In this document: positions 12,535-25,670 of the stretch, piece by piece | How the letters are laid out: every line of letters begins with the position of its first letter | Numbering within the stretch: the first letter of the stretch is position 1 | Source of the DNA: Morinoia aosen | Lineage: Eukaryota; Arthropoda; Malacostraca; Amphipoda; Talitridae | Assembly (NCBI GenBank): GCA_030386875.1 | Contig: CM059563.1 | Span: 14,278,001-14,342,000 of the forward strand | Length of the DNA: 64,000 nucleotides | Direction of reading: 5' to 3' | The notes under the pieces: model-generated | What the model saw: only the letters and a program-made list of their open reading frames with translations | Told to the model about the DNA's origin: nothing | Database searches by the model: none | Position numbers and translations under genes: made by a program

Positions 12535-12955
12535 ACAATTACCGACTGACAAAGCAATGAATGCGGTGATTCCCCCTTGTAGAGAAAAAAGAAAATTCAT
12601 TATTAAGGGCGAAGTTTATTTAATATCTACAGTATACCGCAGCATCGAATCACAAGTACCGCCAGGCACTGAAATGAATGCAGTAATTCCATACTGTAAC
12701 GAAGAAGAAAGTTTATAACCATGGTCAAAGTTTATTCTATATCTATACCGCGACACCGAGTCACAATTACCTCTGGCACTGAGGTGAATGCAGTAATTCC
12801 GTGCTGTAACGAAGAGGAGAATTCGTATTAAGAGCGTAGTTTATATCATATCTATACCGCAACATCGAGTCACAACCACCTCTGGCACTGAGGTGAATGC
12901 AGTAATTCTGTGCCGTAACGAAGAAGAAGAGAGTTCATATCATGAGCGGAGAGGT
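12535..12955. repeat. ~110-bp tandem repeat, 4 copies
   Basis: The anchor (a/g)gtgaatgcagtaattc lies at 12554, 12671, 12781 and 12891, spacings of 117, 110 and 110 bp. The last two copies are the most alike, sharing tctataccgc, tctggcactgag and gtaacgaagaa segments. Confidence 0.85.
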
Positions 12956-13200
12956 CTGGTCGCATGCGTCAGGTCCACGCTGGAGCAGCAGCGTGTCAAG
13001 TTACGGCGCTTTTGGTAGCTCCAATTAGAGGCTTGAAGCGAGGCTTCTCTCGGATCACTGCAGCTATTAGGTTTCGCTTCGCATTTCTTGAGTAACCTGG
13101 ATACGATGCGAGTAAAATAAATACCTCCTGGGCTTTAATAAATCATCAAATGCGGCCGGGAAAAGTAACTCCGAGATGGCTACAGCGAAGGAGAAAAGAT
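12956..13200. promoter_or_regulatory. GC-balanced block, candidate cis-regulatory element
   Basis: Non-repetitive, GC-balanced sequence directly after a tandem array. It contains CCAATTAGAG at about 13020 and TTTAATAAATCA at 13134-13145, the latter resembling a Hox/PBC-type homeodomain site. No coding potential is seen. Enhancer status is inference from composition and locus. Confidence 0.25.
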
Positions 13201-15600
13201 TGTTCCCGTTTTGGAACTAAATGTGAATAGATTAACTTACAAAAAACGGCAAAGAAATTAGCGTTAACAACCGCTTACCTTATTCCAGAACATGAAAGGA
13301 CTAAAATAAAAACCCCTATGCAATCTCAACTCGTAATTCTAATGACAAGTATTTGTTATAAATGCGTCCCAACGCAGTCAAACTTTTTCGCCGGAGCATG
13401 CATATTTTTCACCGACTGAGCAATTTAATTACTTGGGCGGCAAAAAAATGCATGCAGGCGGCAAAAAAGTTAGACTGGGTATTGTCAAGCTTTGGGCCTG
13501 TTCATGAATGTTTTGAAGTTAAAGAAAGTGTTCAATTTATTGAATACTGTCTCCAGAAGACAAGTGTTTTCATTGGGTGAACATTCGCTTATGAGACAAA
13601 CCTAGATCGAAACAAAGAAATTAATTTTAGTGATCGAGTTGTGAGCTGAACAACACGCCCTATATTGTTTATCTGTTGGGCATAATTTTTGTTGAAATGG
13701 GCCAAATTTCTCTAGCACAATGAATGATTTCAATGAAGCGGCTGGGGAAAAACTGACGCTAAATTAAGCGTTATTCCCAGGCTGTCACCTCATCTTAACG
13801 TGACAGCAGACTAAAGCTAATTTTATCTGAATCTTTACATGCCTGAGTAACTGAAATTCTCCAAGTAAAAACGATCTCAAATGCGCAAAACTTCGAAACA
13901 TACAGTCCATGAAAATAAAATAATATGCCGTAAGCCATTCTGAATAATAAGACAAAGCCCGAAATAAGCCGAAGGCCAAAAGAGAACAGTGAAATAGTTC
14001 GTATCAGTTTCACTTTCTTTTTATCTAAAATTAGTTGCACACTTAAGTAGCAAATATTAATTTAGTATTATTGCCTCATTCTCTTCACGCTTTTCAAAAT
14101 AACTGTAAAATACTATGTTAGCTGCGAAGCAAAAACAAGTACAATTCTACCAACGACTTCAGTTTGGAACGAGGAAATCTTATTCCCGCACGTATTGCAG
14201 TTTTTCTAGGCACTCCCAACTCCTAATTATACCAGAATTTTCCAGCAGTTGCCCTAAAATCTGAGGAAAAGCAGCCTGTGTTAAGATCAAAACGTCTCTC
14301 AAAGTCCATTAAGAAATATCCCTGCCGCAGACCTACCTTCGTGGCCCATCTTATAATATCAGTACTATAAGATAATCCATTGGAAATTTCTGGCTCGAAT
14401 TCATGGTTTTTGTGAGCGCCTGAAGCCACAGAGACATGCCAGGAGCATCTGACCGCGCCCATTCAAGTCGGTGACAATGCCTCCTATAGACACCGAAGAA
14501 AGATGTCCTTGTCTGATTGCTATTCGATCACGCACCAGTTTACCTAAGTTTCTGCACCAGTCGTTCCAACTTTTCTTTGGGTGACATCAGATTCTTCTTT
14601 TTTATGTCTCATTGCTCAATTTTCAGCGTGGTCTTAATAGAAAATCCGTCATTAGACCACAAAAGTGTTTAGCCCTACGCCAAACTTGTGATACAGGATT
14701 TGGTTGCTCCTCATTTGTTGTCTCCCACTTGGCTAGTAATTTGGAATATATGTAGTTGACCCAGGGATACAGACTTATCAATGACATGTTTTATTTCATA
14801 TAGAGCTTCATGCAATCCCTCAAAATATGCTACTTTGAAAATTCGTTCCCAGAATTAACTTTCACTCAACCCTCTACAGTCGTCCTTCACCCACATTAAC
14901 TCACTTGTTTTGACAGTCGTTTTTTATCCATTACCTCTTATTTATTCCCCCCTTATATCTGTTTCACTGCATGTATGCCACAACACGACCACCTCATTTG
15001 ATGCTGTCTAGGTGTGATATTCTTCTCCCCTGCAGAAACTCAGTAGTTTCCTTCAAATAGTCTTTGGTTTTTGGCGCTGCGTAAATGTGATTGTCGGAAC
15101 GGGTCTGGTCGAATTAACTCAAATGTACAATCTGGTCGCTCCAAGAGGTTAAAATAACAGACTGGTTTCTTCCAGCCATTATTATTGTTTGGTTTTATCA
15201 AACATGCTCCTAGGTAAATCTCAGTAACAGGTGCCTTCCAGATCACATACAGTGACCGAGCAACGATTGAATGCGCAACACGAATAATTTTTTGAGTTTA
15301 CAAGATTAGTATTTGAATTTCGCTAATTCTAGTTGCACCAATAATAATCCTCGCCATTTACCCATTTCTTGCTATACGAGCTATAGTTTAATAAATATAT
15401 AAAGTATCTAGTCTATGACTACAAATCATTGTCCATCATAGGTTAAAAGAAAACCAGATAAATACAGAAAAATTTCCGCGTTCCCACAATTAATCTATAA
15501 CTCATTTATAACTCAAACTCATTATAAATTTCATATGATAATCAGTTTTTTGGTATTCTGCAGGTAAATTACCTTAAGTTAATTTAGAAATGAGCGAAAA
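13201..15600. other. AT-rich non-coding sequence
   Basis: Includes a local duplication (ggcggcaaaaaa twice near 13437-13470). Minus-strand ORFs of 64-81 codons at 13785-14040 and 79 codons at 14223-14462 show no motif or splice support. No gene is supported. Confidence 0.4.
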
Positions 15601-15830
15601 CTAGAAAATATTCCAAAGATCATTAATTCGCCGTTCATCGCGGACAAAAGTTAAGGAGATCGCATGACAGAGCCATTGTAGTGCCTGCGAGACGTCAATC
15701 AAACGAGAAGATCGCATTGACAGAACAGAGCGTTTTGTGCTCCGATTCTCCTCATATTTGCACTTACTACGACCTGCAGAGTTCCGGTGAACCGCACACA
15801 GTCCTCGCCAGAAGTTCATGTTCAGTTTTT
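15600..15830. promoter_or_regulatory. GC-balanced block, candidate cis-regulatory element
   Basis: Contrasts with its AT-rich flanks and contains an attaattcg homeodomain-type core near 15622. It carries a 72-codon minus ORF without protein-like features. Function is inferred from context only. Confidence 0.2.
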
Positions 15831-17640
15831 TCCTCTAGTTTTTGCGGGTTCTCCTAGTCGTAATATCTTCTAGAAGAGGTTCATTTAATTATTATTAATA
15901 GCATGAGGTTTTTTGGTAAATCACAAACTACTCACTCCTCGGCGTAAACCGGAATTTGTGATAAAAATACATTCATTTCACTCATTAAAAAGCGATAACA
16001 CCTCACTTAATAACACCTCACCTCACCTCACTTAATAACGCTCGAAATGCATGTACGCTGCAAATGATCGACATCATTAACATTCTGCCCACAAACAACT
16101 CCTACTGAAATAATAGATCCTGTTAATCTAGTTTCATCTCAGGAGGACTTGAGAGCAAACAACACAAGTTGACAGTACCGCCACGATTGACTGCCTCAGG
16201 AGATAACGGATAATTAAGGGAAGACTTGCCAGGTTTCTGGGGAGATGGTGCTCAATGCAGGGCACACAAAGACCGTTTTCATAGATCGCGGCAAAGGATC
16301 TCGTAGTCAATGGATTTCTCGGCAAATTGTTAACGTCTCCATCTTTTTTTGATGCGATTCTTTCGCCTATTTAAAGTCATTGAAAATAAGAAGCGTAGTA
16401 AAGAAGATCTACGGGTTCGCGTATAAATGTGAAAGCTGTGCCTCGGGGATGTGATTCTGGTGCAGATAGAAGCAATTTTTCCGACCAGTTTTCACACAAA
16501 GGTAGTAGGTCAAGAATGACTTATTAATTAGTACTTGCTTCCGTAATGCGTAATGCGAAGCTTTTGAATGATGCTAATGATCAGTCAGTAGCAAGCAAAT
16601 CATTACATTTTTCCCCTCAGTACACTTAGAGCGTTCCATTTATGTAGACATCAATGTGTGTCGCTTGCAGTTATCTTCCTCTTTTCAGAGCACTGAACTG
16701 CTATCACTATTCAAGGTTTTTAACATGAAACAAGTCCAAAATCAATAATAAAAATTATAGCTCTGTACCCTGTAGAGTTTACTCCACTAAGCCCATTTAG
16801 TCTGCAGGATTTCGTACGTATGCCGGAAAAAAACTATGATATTATTTTGGATTGATTGGCTTTCGTCTGTAAAAATTAAGGGAAGGGATAAACAAGCTTC
16901 TCCACTGCGCAGCTGACATGCGCTTCACTGACGCTGCCCTCCTGAAGGGATGGTCGTTACGTGTTCAGTTATTGAAACTTTCCTTACAAGTAAGCTAAAT
17001 AAAATATGTAATTCATTTCTCAAAACTTTACACCAAAATAAATAGAAAACGTTTACTCGATGTAGCCCAGTGGCATTTTGAGGGCTTCTGAGTGGAAACC
17101 GATTATTATCCGTATGATGAATTATTATAGGCGACAATTTTAAGTTTTGACCTGAGAAAAACATAACTGAATCTTCACTCGAGAAGAGAAATTCGATTTG
17201 TACGTACCTGTCGTTAAATTTCAAAATTTTCTTTTACTTGTGCTGTCACGCATAATACAATGTATTTTTAGTGGTATTTAGATGCATATTTCAGACTTGA
17301 ATATAATTTTTTATTAATCCTGAGCTCTCTTTCTCATGTTATGCGACACACTGATTAAAATATTAATGAATAACATAAGAATTAATATAAATTTTAAAGT
17401 GGCTTGTCTCTCGAATTTTTTCCATCAATTTCGGCTCGTTTCAGCACCTCTGACGTTATCATAACATGATATTAGTATTTTTCATAACAATTGTTCTTAT
17501 TTTTTACCCATTCTTCTTGCTGCATTTCTTCACTGAGTTGTAGTTCTTGACCTCCAAAATTCGCTACGTTGCTCTGCTATGTTGTCCGGAATTCTCTCCG
17601 AGTCTCATTTCTAAAAGGATATATGTTTAACAATTTTAAC
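15831..17640. other. AT-rich non-coding sequence
   Basis: A short imprecise repeat (cacctcacttaataac, twice) lies at about 16000-16040. GC-balanced patches occur at 16130-16320 and 16860-16960. No gene is supported. Confidence 0.35.
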
Positions 17641-18130
17641 GGCTGCGCAATATGAACGAATACACCCAATCATGAAAAGTCACTTGAATATCTCCTCTGT
17701 TTTTCAATTGTCCGCAATTATTTTGTTTTACCACCGTATTAAGCGCGCTTCTTAAATATTTTCATTTTGCTCCTTTGCACAACCATTCTTATAGCCGACT
17801 TACGCGGAGAAAATTAGTCATTTTTATACCTTTACCGAGTGCTCCTACTGAAAATGAATAAGAAATAAAATGAACGCTTTATTTTAAACTTTCTTACATG
17901 CGCAATTTCGACTGTCTCGTGATTCATGCACCCAATCCTGAGAAGCCATTTTGAATTAGAATCTGAGAACATAAATTGAAAAACATCGGAACAGTTTTAT
18001 AATTTGACTTTCACACGTGCATTACTAACGCCATAAAAAGCACGCCCTCTCAACATCTTTGTTCTTAGCTCCTGTACATAACCATTCTCGTGGCGAGTAA
18101 CGCGGAGAAAATCTTTTCTCGGTGCCGAAG
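17641..18130. repeat. Diverged ~250-bp direct duplication
   Basis: Ordered landmarks occur twice: cgcaat..cga, cacccaatc(a/c)tga(a/g)aag, gctcct..(a/c)ataaccattct-like sequence and acgcggagaaaat. The first copy is about 17645-17815 and the second about 17900-18115. Spacing differs between landmarks, so indels have accumulated. Confidence 0.5.
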
Positions 18131-18420
18131 CGGATCAATTGCGCGCAGCTGGAAGACGAAGAAGACGGTGGACGGTGGAGGTGACCGCGGCGTGTATCGG
18201 TGTCCTTAGGCCCTTTTAGAGGTATTGCTTTACACCCCACTAATGGAGGCGTCGTGCGGACACCCTCGCTCCTGGCGCGACAGCGAGATGGGCCGGCACA
18301 TGCAGCGCACATGCTTCGGTGTTGTCCAACGATCGCTGTTCGCGCGTCAACATGAGAGAGCGCCTGCGTATGCTCATTCGGAGAAGCCGCCTGCGTTCAA
18401 GTGCTCTTTGATAAATAAAA
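18131..18420. promoter_or_regulatory. GC-rich block, candidate cis-regulatory element
   Basis: CpG-containing, GC-rich non-repetitive sequence that begins inside the second copy of the preceding duplication. The ORFs of 95 (-) and 72 (+) codons across it are of mixed composition without motifs. Confidence 0.2.
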
Positions 18421-19610
18421 AAATTTTAACCTGTGGAAAATGAAAGGAATAAATTGAATTGAAGAGATGCGCGCTAATTTTAAACAATGAATTGAATTCT
18501 TTCATGTTCCGATGTGCGTGAGTTGACGTAACGTTTCAGTGGAATTCGAACTTACAACTGCAAAAAAATCAAATATTTCGCCAGAGTTTCGATGACTACC
18601 AGAGTGAATCAAACTTTTCGCAAGTCCGACTGGGTTAAAATTTGAGCGATGATTAATGTACTAATGCACTCAAGTAAGTAATGAATCTTCAAGTCAAAGG
18701 AGAGCTTTATGGGATGGATATTAATGAGAAATATATTTTTCGGAATTGTTTTTAACAAGTTCTTTTCATTTTGCTGATTTGCATCAGTTTGATTAGTTTA
18801 GCTGCAGCGTGAGATGACCTTCCAACTTTTCAATTCATGATAGCACTTGCACGAGTAACTTTGTTTGTTCGCAACCACATTCACTAATACTAATTCAAGC
18901 CTCGTAATTTTTCCTGTGAGAAACTTTCTTCAACATGACATAAACTTTGCAAATGAGCTAAAAAATATAATGCAAAAGGTGCCCATTTTTATTATTATTT
19001 TCAAAGTTCTAATAACCATCAATTTCTTTGCTTTTAAACATGTGTTTCATTGCATTAAATGACTAATGCACAAATTTATGCATGTCTTCGGTGATATGAT
19101 ACCCTAAATTTCAGGAAAACGAACAGTAGTAATAAAATATTGTTGTGCTGCATTTTTCAATTAAAATTAACTCATTCTTTAAACAGACTGATCCTTTGTC
19201 TCCGAAAGTGTTTTAAAAAATTTTTAAGACATGTTTCGCAATTCAATGATTAAAGAATCTTACACACGACTAGAACTAAATATGAATAAGAGTTAAGTTA
19301 ATTTGAGTGTCTATCGTCCACCCATGAGTACCAAAATTGATTTCTTCAAGAGACGGCATTCAAAATAAACTTTAAGAAAATCGCATTATTTATCTGACCT
19401 CTAACAAAAAAAACCCTAAAAGAACACTCCTCGTCCTCTATAGATGTAGCGCATAGCAACTGAACCGAATTAAATAAGCTCCGTTTAACTGTTACGAGAT
19501 GATCATAAAAAGCGTAAAGCGAAACACAAGAGCAAGCTCTCTCTCTCTGCACCTCCGCCACACTCGGCTGCTGAATCTTTTAACAGGCAATTTGGTGGTG
19601 CTAATTGTGA
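18421..19610. other. AT-rich non-coding sequence
   Basis: Nothing recognised; short ORFs only. Confidence 0.4.
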
Positions 19611-19620
19611 CCAGGCAGCC

Positions 19621-20110
19621 TGATATTGGCGGTCTCTGGTGTGCTGTGTCGTGTGCTGTGTGGCAGCATGATGATATTGGCGGTCTCTGGTGTGCTGTGT
19701 CGTGTGCTGTGTGGCAGCATGATGATATTGGCGGTCTCTGGCGAGTTGTGTCGTGTGCTGTGTGGCAGCATGATGATATTGGCGGTCTCTGGCGTGCTGT
19801 GTCGTGTGCTGTGGGGGAGCATGATGATACTGGCGTTCTCTGCATGGCGTGTTGTGCCGTATGTTGTGTGTCAGCATGATGATATTGGCGGTCTCTGGCG
19901 TGTTGTGTCGTGTGCCGTGTGGGAGCATGATGGTATTAGCGGTCTCTGGCGGGTTGTGCCGTGTGCTGTGTGGCAGCATGATGATATTGGCGGTCACTGG
20001 CGTGTTGTGCCGTGTGCTGTGTGGCAGCATGAAAATATTGGCGCCGCTTAGTGTGCTGCCACGCTGGCGGTTTGAGTCGCACATGCATCATGATGATATT
20101 GGCTTGATGG
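19621..20110. repeat. 51-bp minisatellite, about 9 copies
   Basis: The unit starting tgatattggcggtctctgg recurs at 19621, 19672 and 19723 (exactly 51 bp) and continues with small indels to a last partial copy near 20100. Because 51 is 17 codons and the unit lacks stops in several frames, ORFs of 117-193 residues appear on both strands; they are repeat artefacts. Confidence 0.92.
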
Positions 20111-20284
20111 TGGGAAGGCCTCTATTATGCCTAACTACGTGCAATTTTACTGTCTTAATGTTTTATTACTATGATAGAGGAGCTAAACGTTGTACTGTAA
20201 CGAAAAGCACTGGGAACGCCTTTCCATGTTCCATGGTACTAGATACTTGATTGTATGGTGACACATCACACATCGTGGTACCAG

Positions 20285-20370
20285 GATGAATGGCCACACA
20301 ACTCACGCCTCAGTACTGTATGCATGGCCACACAACACACGCCACAGTACTGGATGCATGGCCACAACAG
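20285..20370. repeat. ~32-bp tandem repeat, about 2.7 copies
   Basis: atggccacacaac(t/a)cacgcc with cagtactg and atgc is repeated in tandem, the third copy truncated. It lies close to but is unrelated in sequence to the preceding 51-bp array. Confidence 0.75.
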
Positions 20371-21084
20371 ATTCGTTGCAGTAGGAGACGCACGCGTGCC
20401 GGTGCCTCATTATCGAACGAGATGATCGCCTTGTCGATTTTCCCTGGAATTGCTGCTGAGTCGCGCCGTCAGCCTGTGACGCTGCGGGGCTGTATCTGAA
20501 GCAGGGTTGTCTTATGCCGCTTGGAACCAAAGGCTGAAAATAGCCTAAAAAAAACGTCTTTGACGATAAACTCTTCAAAGTATTTGTTTCAGCAGAGGGA
20601 AATCGTTTTGATCACAGCATCGCTTGTAGTACGAGCGCTAATTTTATAGAACATCAACAATCCATTCCGCGTATTTTTATTTTCCAGAATAATTGGAAAA
20701 AAGACGTCTATGTTTAACCTAAAGTTTTGATGAAATCAATCAAGAATGAGGTATACAATTGTGTCAGAAATCATGATGGAGTGAGTGTTATGGCTTATTG
20801 AGGTACCAGGTTTTTTTCGTGTTTCTATTATTCCTTCACACTACAATTGGAAAAATTCCAGGGGACTTAAAACATAAATACTTTGCTTCGCTTTGAGAAT
20901 TTCAGCGGCTAACATCTTGTGCAAATCATTGTGATACTCTGATAAAGTTATGTATAATTGAATTTTAAAAATAATTTCACTTCCATGATAGCATTCATGA
21001 CCGGGACAAACATCGCATTATTGGAACCCAAAATTAATGCTTCTCACTGCTACTACACAATTCATTTTTCTTGGTGTTGCACGA
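20371..21084. other. GC-balanced patch then AT-rich sequence
   Basis: 20375-20520 is CpG-containing and could be regulatory; the rest is AT-rich with nothing recognised. Confidence 0.3.
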
Positions 21085-21345
21085 GATCGGTGACTACACC
21101 TTCGCCATAGCTGCAAAAACGCAAGCTGCAATTCTACGTGACGGATGCTCGGCGCAGCAAATTTCTACTACGACTGCGTTGAACTGCTGAGAAATGACGC
21201 CGAGTTTAATGGCAGTGAGAAAGAGATGCACGGGGTGACCGTGAAGTGCGCCAGCGTGGCTGTGACGTTCAGGGGCGAGATCACGCCCCCGGGATGCTGC
21301 TTCACTCAGCAATTCATTGACAGCGCCGTCGCCGCATGCTCATCG
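21085..21345. promoter_or_regulatory. GC-balanced block, candidate cis-regulatory element
   Basis: About 260 bp of non-repetitive GC-balanced sequence. ORFs of 83 (+) and 72 (-) codons overlap fully, as expected when composition lowers stop density. No domain or splice pair is seen. Confidence 0.2.
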
Positions 21346-22555
21346 CACCGATGTTCAATAATTATTACACCAAATTTTCGGGCATCTAATCCCTAAAGTA
21401 CCAAACATAATTTCAACCTTGAAATGTTCTCTAGTAAGACGATCTTTCAATTCCGACGTGTGTTGTAGGAGTTAAGTAGAGACATGTCACCGAGCTGTCT
21501 GAGCAATCGATTAAAAAGGCGTCTCTAACTACGGCGTTTCTAATTGTTTTTGTAAGACGTTTGTTTGAAGTACGCTTCCTTCCGCATCACTGACGGATCT
21601 CTTGCTTCAAGCCGTTTCCTACAGGTCCCTGGTTATCTAATTTTAATTCTTAACCCGTTATTTTAAGACGTACCTAACGACATTACTATAAGCAGTTCCC
21701 AAGTAGTTCATTATTTATATAACCTCCTAACTGGTTTGTTATTATCAGAAATTTATATATTTTCAATTATTATTAGAAGGTCCGGCGTTGTCTGTTATCG
21801 TAGGAATTTTCCAATTGGTGTAGTGTTGTTCGATGTCTCTTTTAGCCTCGTTATTATCAGTCTATAATTTGTCGTTGCACAGGAAAATTTCATACATAAT
21901 AAATAAGAAAATACGTTGAAACAGGTGAAATAAAAACACTGTAATTGCAGGTGAATACCTAGTAATATTTTGCAAGAAGACGTGATAGTGTATCTTCAAC
22001 ACTACGCCGAAATATAACAGATTAAAAACATTTCAAAATTAGGTATAAAGTCAATGAACTCGTCAAGTTAGTTTTTTCGAGTTCTTTGCTCACGTAATTT
22101 TTTTTTTGTCAGGTGAACATTACTTTTAGTCTTTGAATATAGGGCGAGATATAGTAAGTTGAAGTGAGACAGCTGAATCAGTAGAAATATTAATTAAACA
22201 AGAAATGATTTTTACTTTGTCTCATTTGAGAGTTAAATGCAAGAAAAATCAAAATAATACATACATATATAATGAACCAGAACATAGACGTAATAAAATG
22301 TTTCCGAGGTAATAAAATGTTGCCGCGAGGTGAATATTGGAGGCTAATTCTTTCATCGCAAACTAAGGTAGAAGTTTTCTCAAAGGTAGTGGATAATTGT
22401 GATTACCTCCACTCCATGATTCTATTATTGAATTACATTAGCTGCAGACACTTATAACAATATTTACTTTTAACAACAATTACGTTCCCAGAATGAAAAT
22501 GAGTTAATTCCAAAAACTGCAACATCCATCGGTAAAAAAGGAATTGTGAGGGCAG
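21346..22555. other. AT-rich non-coding sequence
   Basis: Contains a 19-20-bp near-perfect direct duplication (gtaataaaatgtt(t/g)ccg) at about 22289-22325. No gene is supported. Confidence 0.4.
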
Positions 22556-22930
22556 TTATGAAGCGATTAAGAAGTCCTCGTTCGACACTCATGCGCTCGC
22601 AAACGCAAGCCGCAAAATGGCATAACCCGAGAACCGGTGGCCAAAGTAGCAAGAAGTGTGAACGCAAGAAAGGAAAAGTTAGCACTTAGTGCTAAGGGTT
22701 GGCAGTTCGTTGGGACCAAATAAAGCTTTTTATAACCACTTACGAGCGGCAATAAGCTGGTCTAGCGCTACTTTAGCGGGAGCGCCTCCTACATGCAAAT
22801 CTCAAACCCGCTTTCTGTGCACCGAACTATGGCGTCTTTGAGATCGCACGCCACAGTCACTTTAGCCACACTTTGCCGCCACAGCTGATTTTGCTCTGAC
22901 TTCATGCGATGCTTTGCATGCACTACACAG
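22555..22930. promoter_or_regulatory. GC-balanced block with POU-octamer and E-box
   Basis: Contains a perfect ATGCAAAT octamer at 22793-22800 and a CAGCTG E-box at 22882-22887, in non-repetitive sequence. These sites alone are not rare enough to prove function; enhancer status is inferred. Confidence 0.25.
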
Positions 22931-24120
22931 AGAGTACTGGGGTGACTTACTTAACATATAGTCAACAAAAACGAAGGAGCAAGTTTATGTCATGTAAAGT
23001 TCAGCCCATATGTATATAGTTCTAGTAAAGAACCTTGAATTTGGATCTCGATTAGCTTCTAATACTCGGAGCGCATGTTGCATGGTTTACTGAAACCTTA
23101 AACTTCCGGCCACATGTTTACGCATTTCGGGCGATATGCAATGGAGACTGAGTTCGTAGAGAAAACTCTGCCAGTACATTTTGTTCAGCTTAAAACCATA
23201 ATTTCTCGAACTAATATTATATAATATTTAAGTATTTTACGCTCCCAGATCTCTGCTGCAGTTTTCAGGTCGACGGTATAGTTGTGACATCAAATATTTA
23301 CTTAGAATCTCTTTTTAAGCTCATATTTCAGTTTTAGTGACGGTTGTAATAAATATAATGCATCTTGACTTTTTCCTTCTGAACTTCGAGAAGTTTTGAA
23401 ATCCCCGGTCCTGCATTTCCGTTCTACCTAAGGACATTGTTCTGCAAGAACTCCATAGAATGGAAAAAAGATCCATAAGGCAGACTTTTTCGATCGATTT
23501 TTAAAAGCGATGGATGCGCGAGAACCATACTATTGCACAAGCTAGTACCGGTAAATAAATGCCACTGAACTGAGTGAGACATAATATGATGGCGACGTAC
23601 CATCCAGCCTTCACGAGTGCGACACTCAACGGCTCAGGTCATTCACATTCGTCTTCAATTACTTCAGAAGTTTCATAAATTTTCCACAAAAAGACGAGAC
23701 GAGCTCTATCAATGCGCGCTTGGAAGAAACACCGTGCGGTACTTCCTCATGAAGATATTCTGATCACATTTTCTTTGTTTCGTATTAATTCGAGCAGAGA
23801 AAGTTTTCACATTGATGAACTCCCCCTAGCAACACTGACTGACTTGCTTTAAATTCATCGACCAAGAAACGTGTTGCAGAGACAACTTTCCTACTTTTCT
23901 CTCTCTCGAAATTCGGAGTCTGCAAGAGGAGGTTGACGGTCTTCCGAACTTCAATGAAACACTCGGCGGCGGGCCTCCAAAGCGGCTTTTGTGAAGCCAG
24001 GGTAATCAGGGTGCGGAAACGAGAGCACTATTCCCATTGATTCGCGATCCCGTGTTATTCCTACGAGGCCTTTAGAAAGTGCCCGCGTCGAGTGCTTTAA
24101 ATTAACATATAATTTCGTTC
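22931..24120. other. Mixed AT-rich and GC-balanced non-coding sequence
   Basis: From about 23580 the sequence becomes GC-balanced and CpG-containing, leading into the promoter-like block that follows. No coding exon is recognised. Confidence 0.3.
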
Positions 24121-24148
24121 TTTCAAACATTCTGAAGATTCTGGAGAG

Positions 24149-24341
24149 CCAATCAGAAGCGGGGAGCTGAATTGAGCTGTTTGCTCATTGGCTGAATATT
24201 GCGTGGCATATTCGCCTTACGTGTTCCCTCCTCCTATATAGTAGCCCTTCTTTTGTACCCCTTCAATTGGCTCCACAATGCTAATAAAGGTTCCATCATT
24301 GAATTAAAGATAGATTAGTTTCGCCTCAAAGACCGTCTTTG
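24149..24341 (+). promoter_or_regulatory. Promoter-like cluster: CCAAT, inverted CCAAT, TATA, possible first-exon donor
   Basis: CCAATCAG lies at 24149-24156, ATTGG at 24187-24191, TATATAG at 24235-24241 and another ATTGG at 24266-24270. CCAAT boxes 45-90 bp upstream of a TATA box is a classical RNA polymerase II promoter layout, with a start expected near 24265-24270. A gtaagg donor-like site at about 24340 could end a short untranslated first exon. No protein-coding continuation was found, so this may be an alternative promoter, a non-coding transcript start, or coincidence. Confidence 0.35.
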
Positions 24342-25670
24342 TAAGGATTTATTATATTTTACCCTTCGGTTTTGAGTTCATTACTTACATACATTCGGAA
24401 CTGTCTGGTTGAGAGTCCGTGTGCTTGGTAACTGCAGTTGTGTAAAATCAGGACCACGTCTCGGGAACTTCATTGCAAATGAGGGCTGATCAACTTTTAA
24501 AGCTAGTTTCTTAAATTTAATTGCGAGTTCATCGTCGAACTACTTATTTCAGCTCGGATTTCTTTTGATTTACATTGTAGATTTAAATTAATAGCACAAC
24601 AAAAAAACAATATTCAAATCAATTCAGAAATTATTCAAATTGTACTTGAAAATAACTTAAATCTCTTTTTATACAAAACGGCAGAAGTTTTTTCAAGTTC
24701 GTGAGGTTTTTCGTCTCATCTTCGCCCATAATCGCTCCTCGATCCATTTCCAAACATGTCTAAATTACGCGTGGCGCTAAACACGAGCTTGGAAGCCACA
24801 GCGTTCCGCCTTGCTCGGTTCTGTCTTCACACTTCAAGCTCTCGAGTTTGGATGAGCTTGCTTTATAAGGTAAAGAAGTGCAGTTACAGCTTGTCGTGAC
24901 ACTGTAGCAATAATTTTTCCTCTCAAATGTAAAAAATTGACTGCTGCTATTATGAACCAAAAGAGAAATTACCGAATAAGTTTAAGGTCTTTTAAATTGA
25001 ATAAGTTACTTGTTAATTACTGGTATGCAAATACGTACAGAATGAGTGCTTTTGTATGCAGTGCTTATGCTTTGCGTTAATTGATCTGGCGTGAAAAAGC
25101 TGTATATGTAATTTTATGAGGCATCATGTTAACTGAATGAAATTCATACATGACAATAGAGTACTCTTTCAACGTATTATAGAATGATAGATCAGCCTAC
25201 TGAAGACTTTATATCGAATCAATGGATAAAGTAATGCTAAAATTTAACCTCAGTTAATGATTCACAATCGCCCAAATAAGAGAACTTGACGTCAAAAAAT
25301 GGCTTTACTTGGTTGTACATTCCCACAAGTCGCTTGAAATCTATTCAACTGAATGTGTGTAGCAACTTTCAACAATCTTTCTCAAGATAAAAAATTCCAC
25401 TATTTTAAGCTTCAATTAGCCATTCAAAATGACACCTTGATTCAATAATATCTATCATTTACTACTGTTTTTTCTTGTATTGAAACCAAACGCTAGAATC
25501 GGAAAAATTTACTTAATTTTCATTGAAAAAAATTCCCCCACAATCACAAGAACTCTGCTCTGTACCAATTGATACAACTGACTGGGTTTCCTTTGACTGT
25601 TTTCCACACTTCTTTTACTTCAGTAAATTTTAAATTCCAGTTATGCTCCCCATACATTCGTACATCGATT
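24342..25670. other. AT-rich non-coding sequence
   Basis: A CRE palindrome TGACGTCA is at 25287-25294 and an ATGCAAAT octamer at 25025-25032. A GC-balanced patch lies at 24720-24860. No gene is supported. Confidence 0.35.

Noticed and set aside
19499-20250. ORFs of 117-193 residues on both strands
   Set aside because: Products of the 51-bp repeat; no non-repeat domain.
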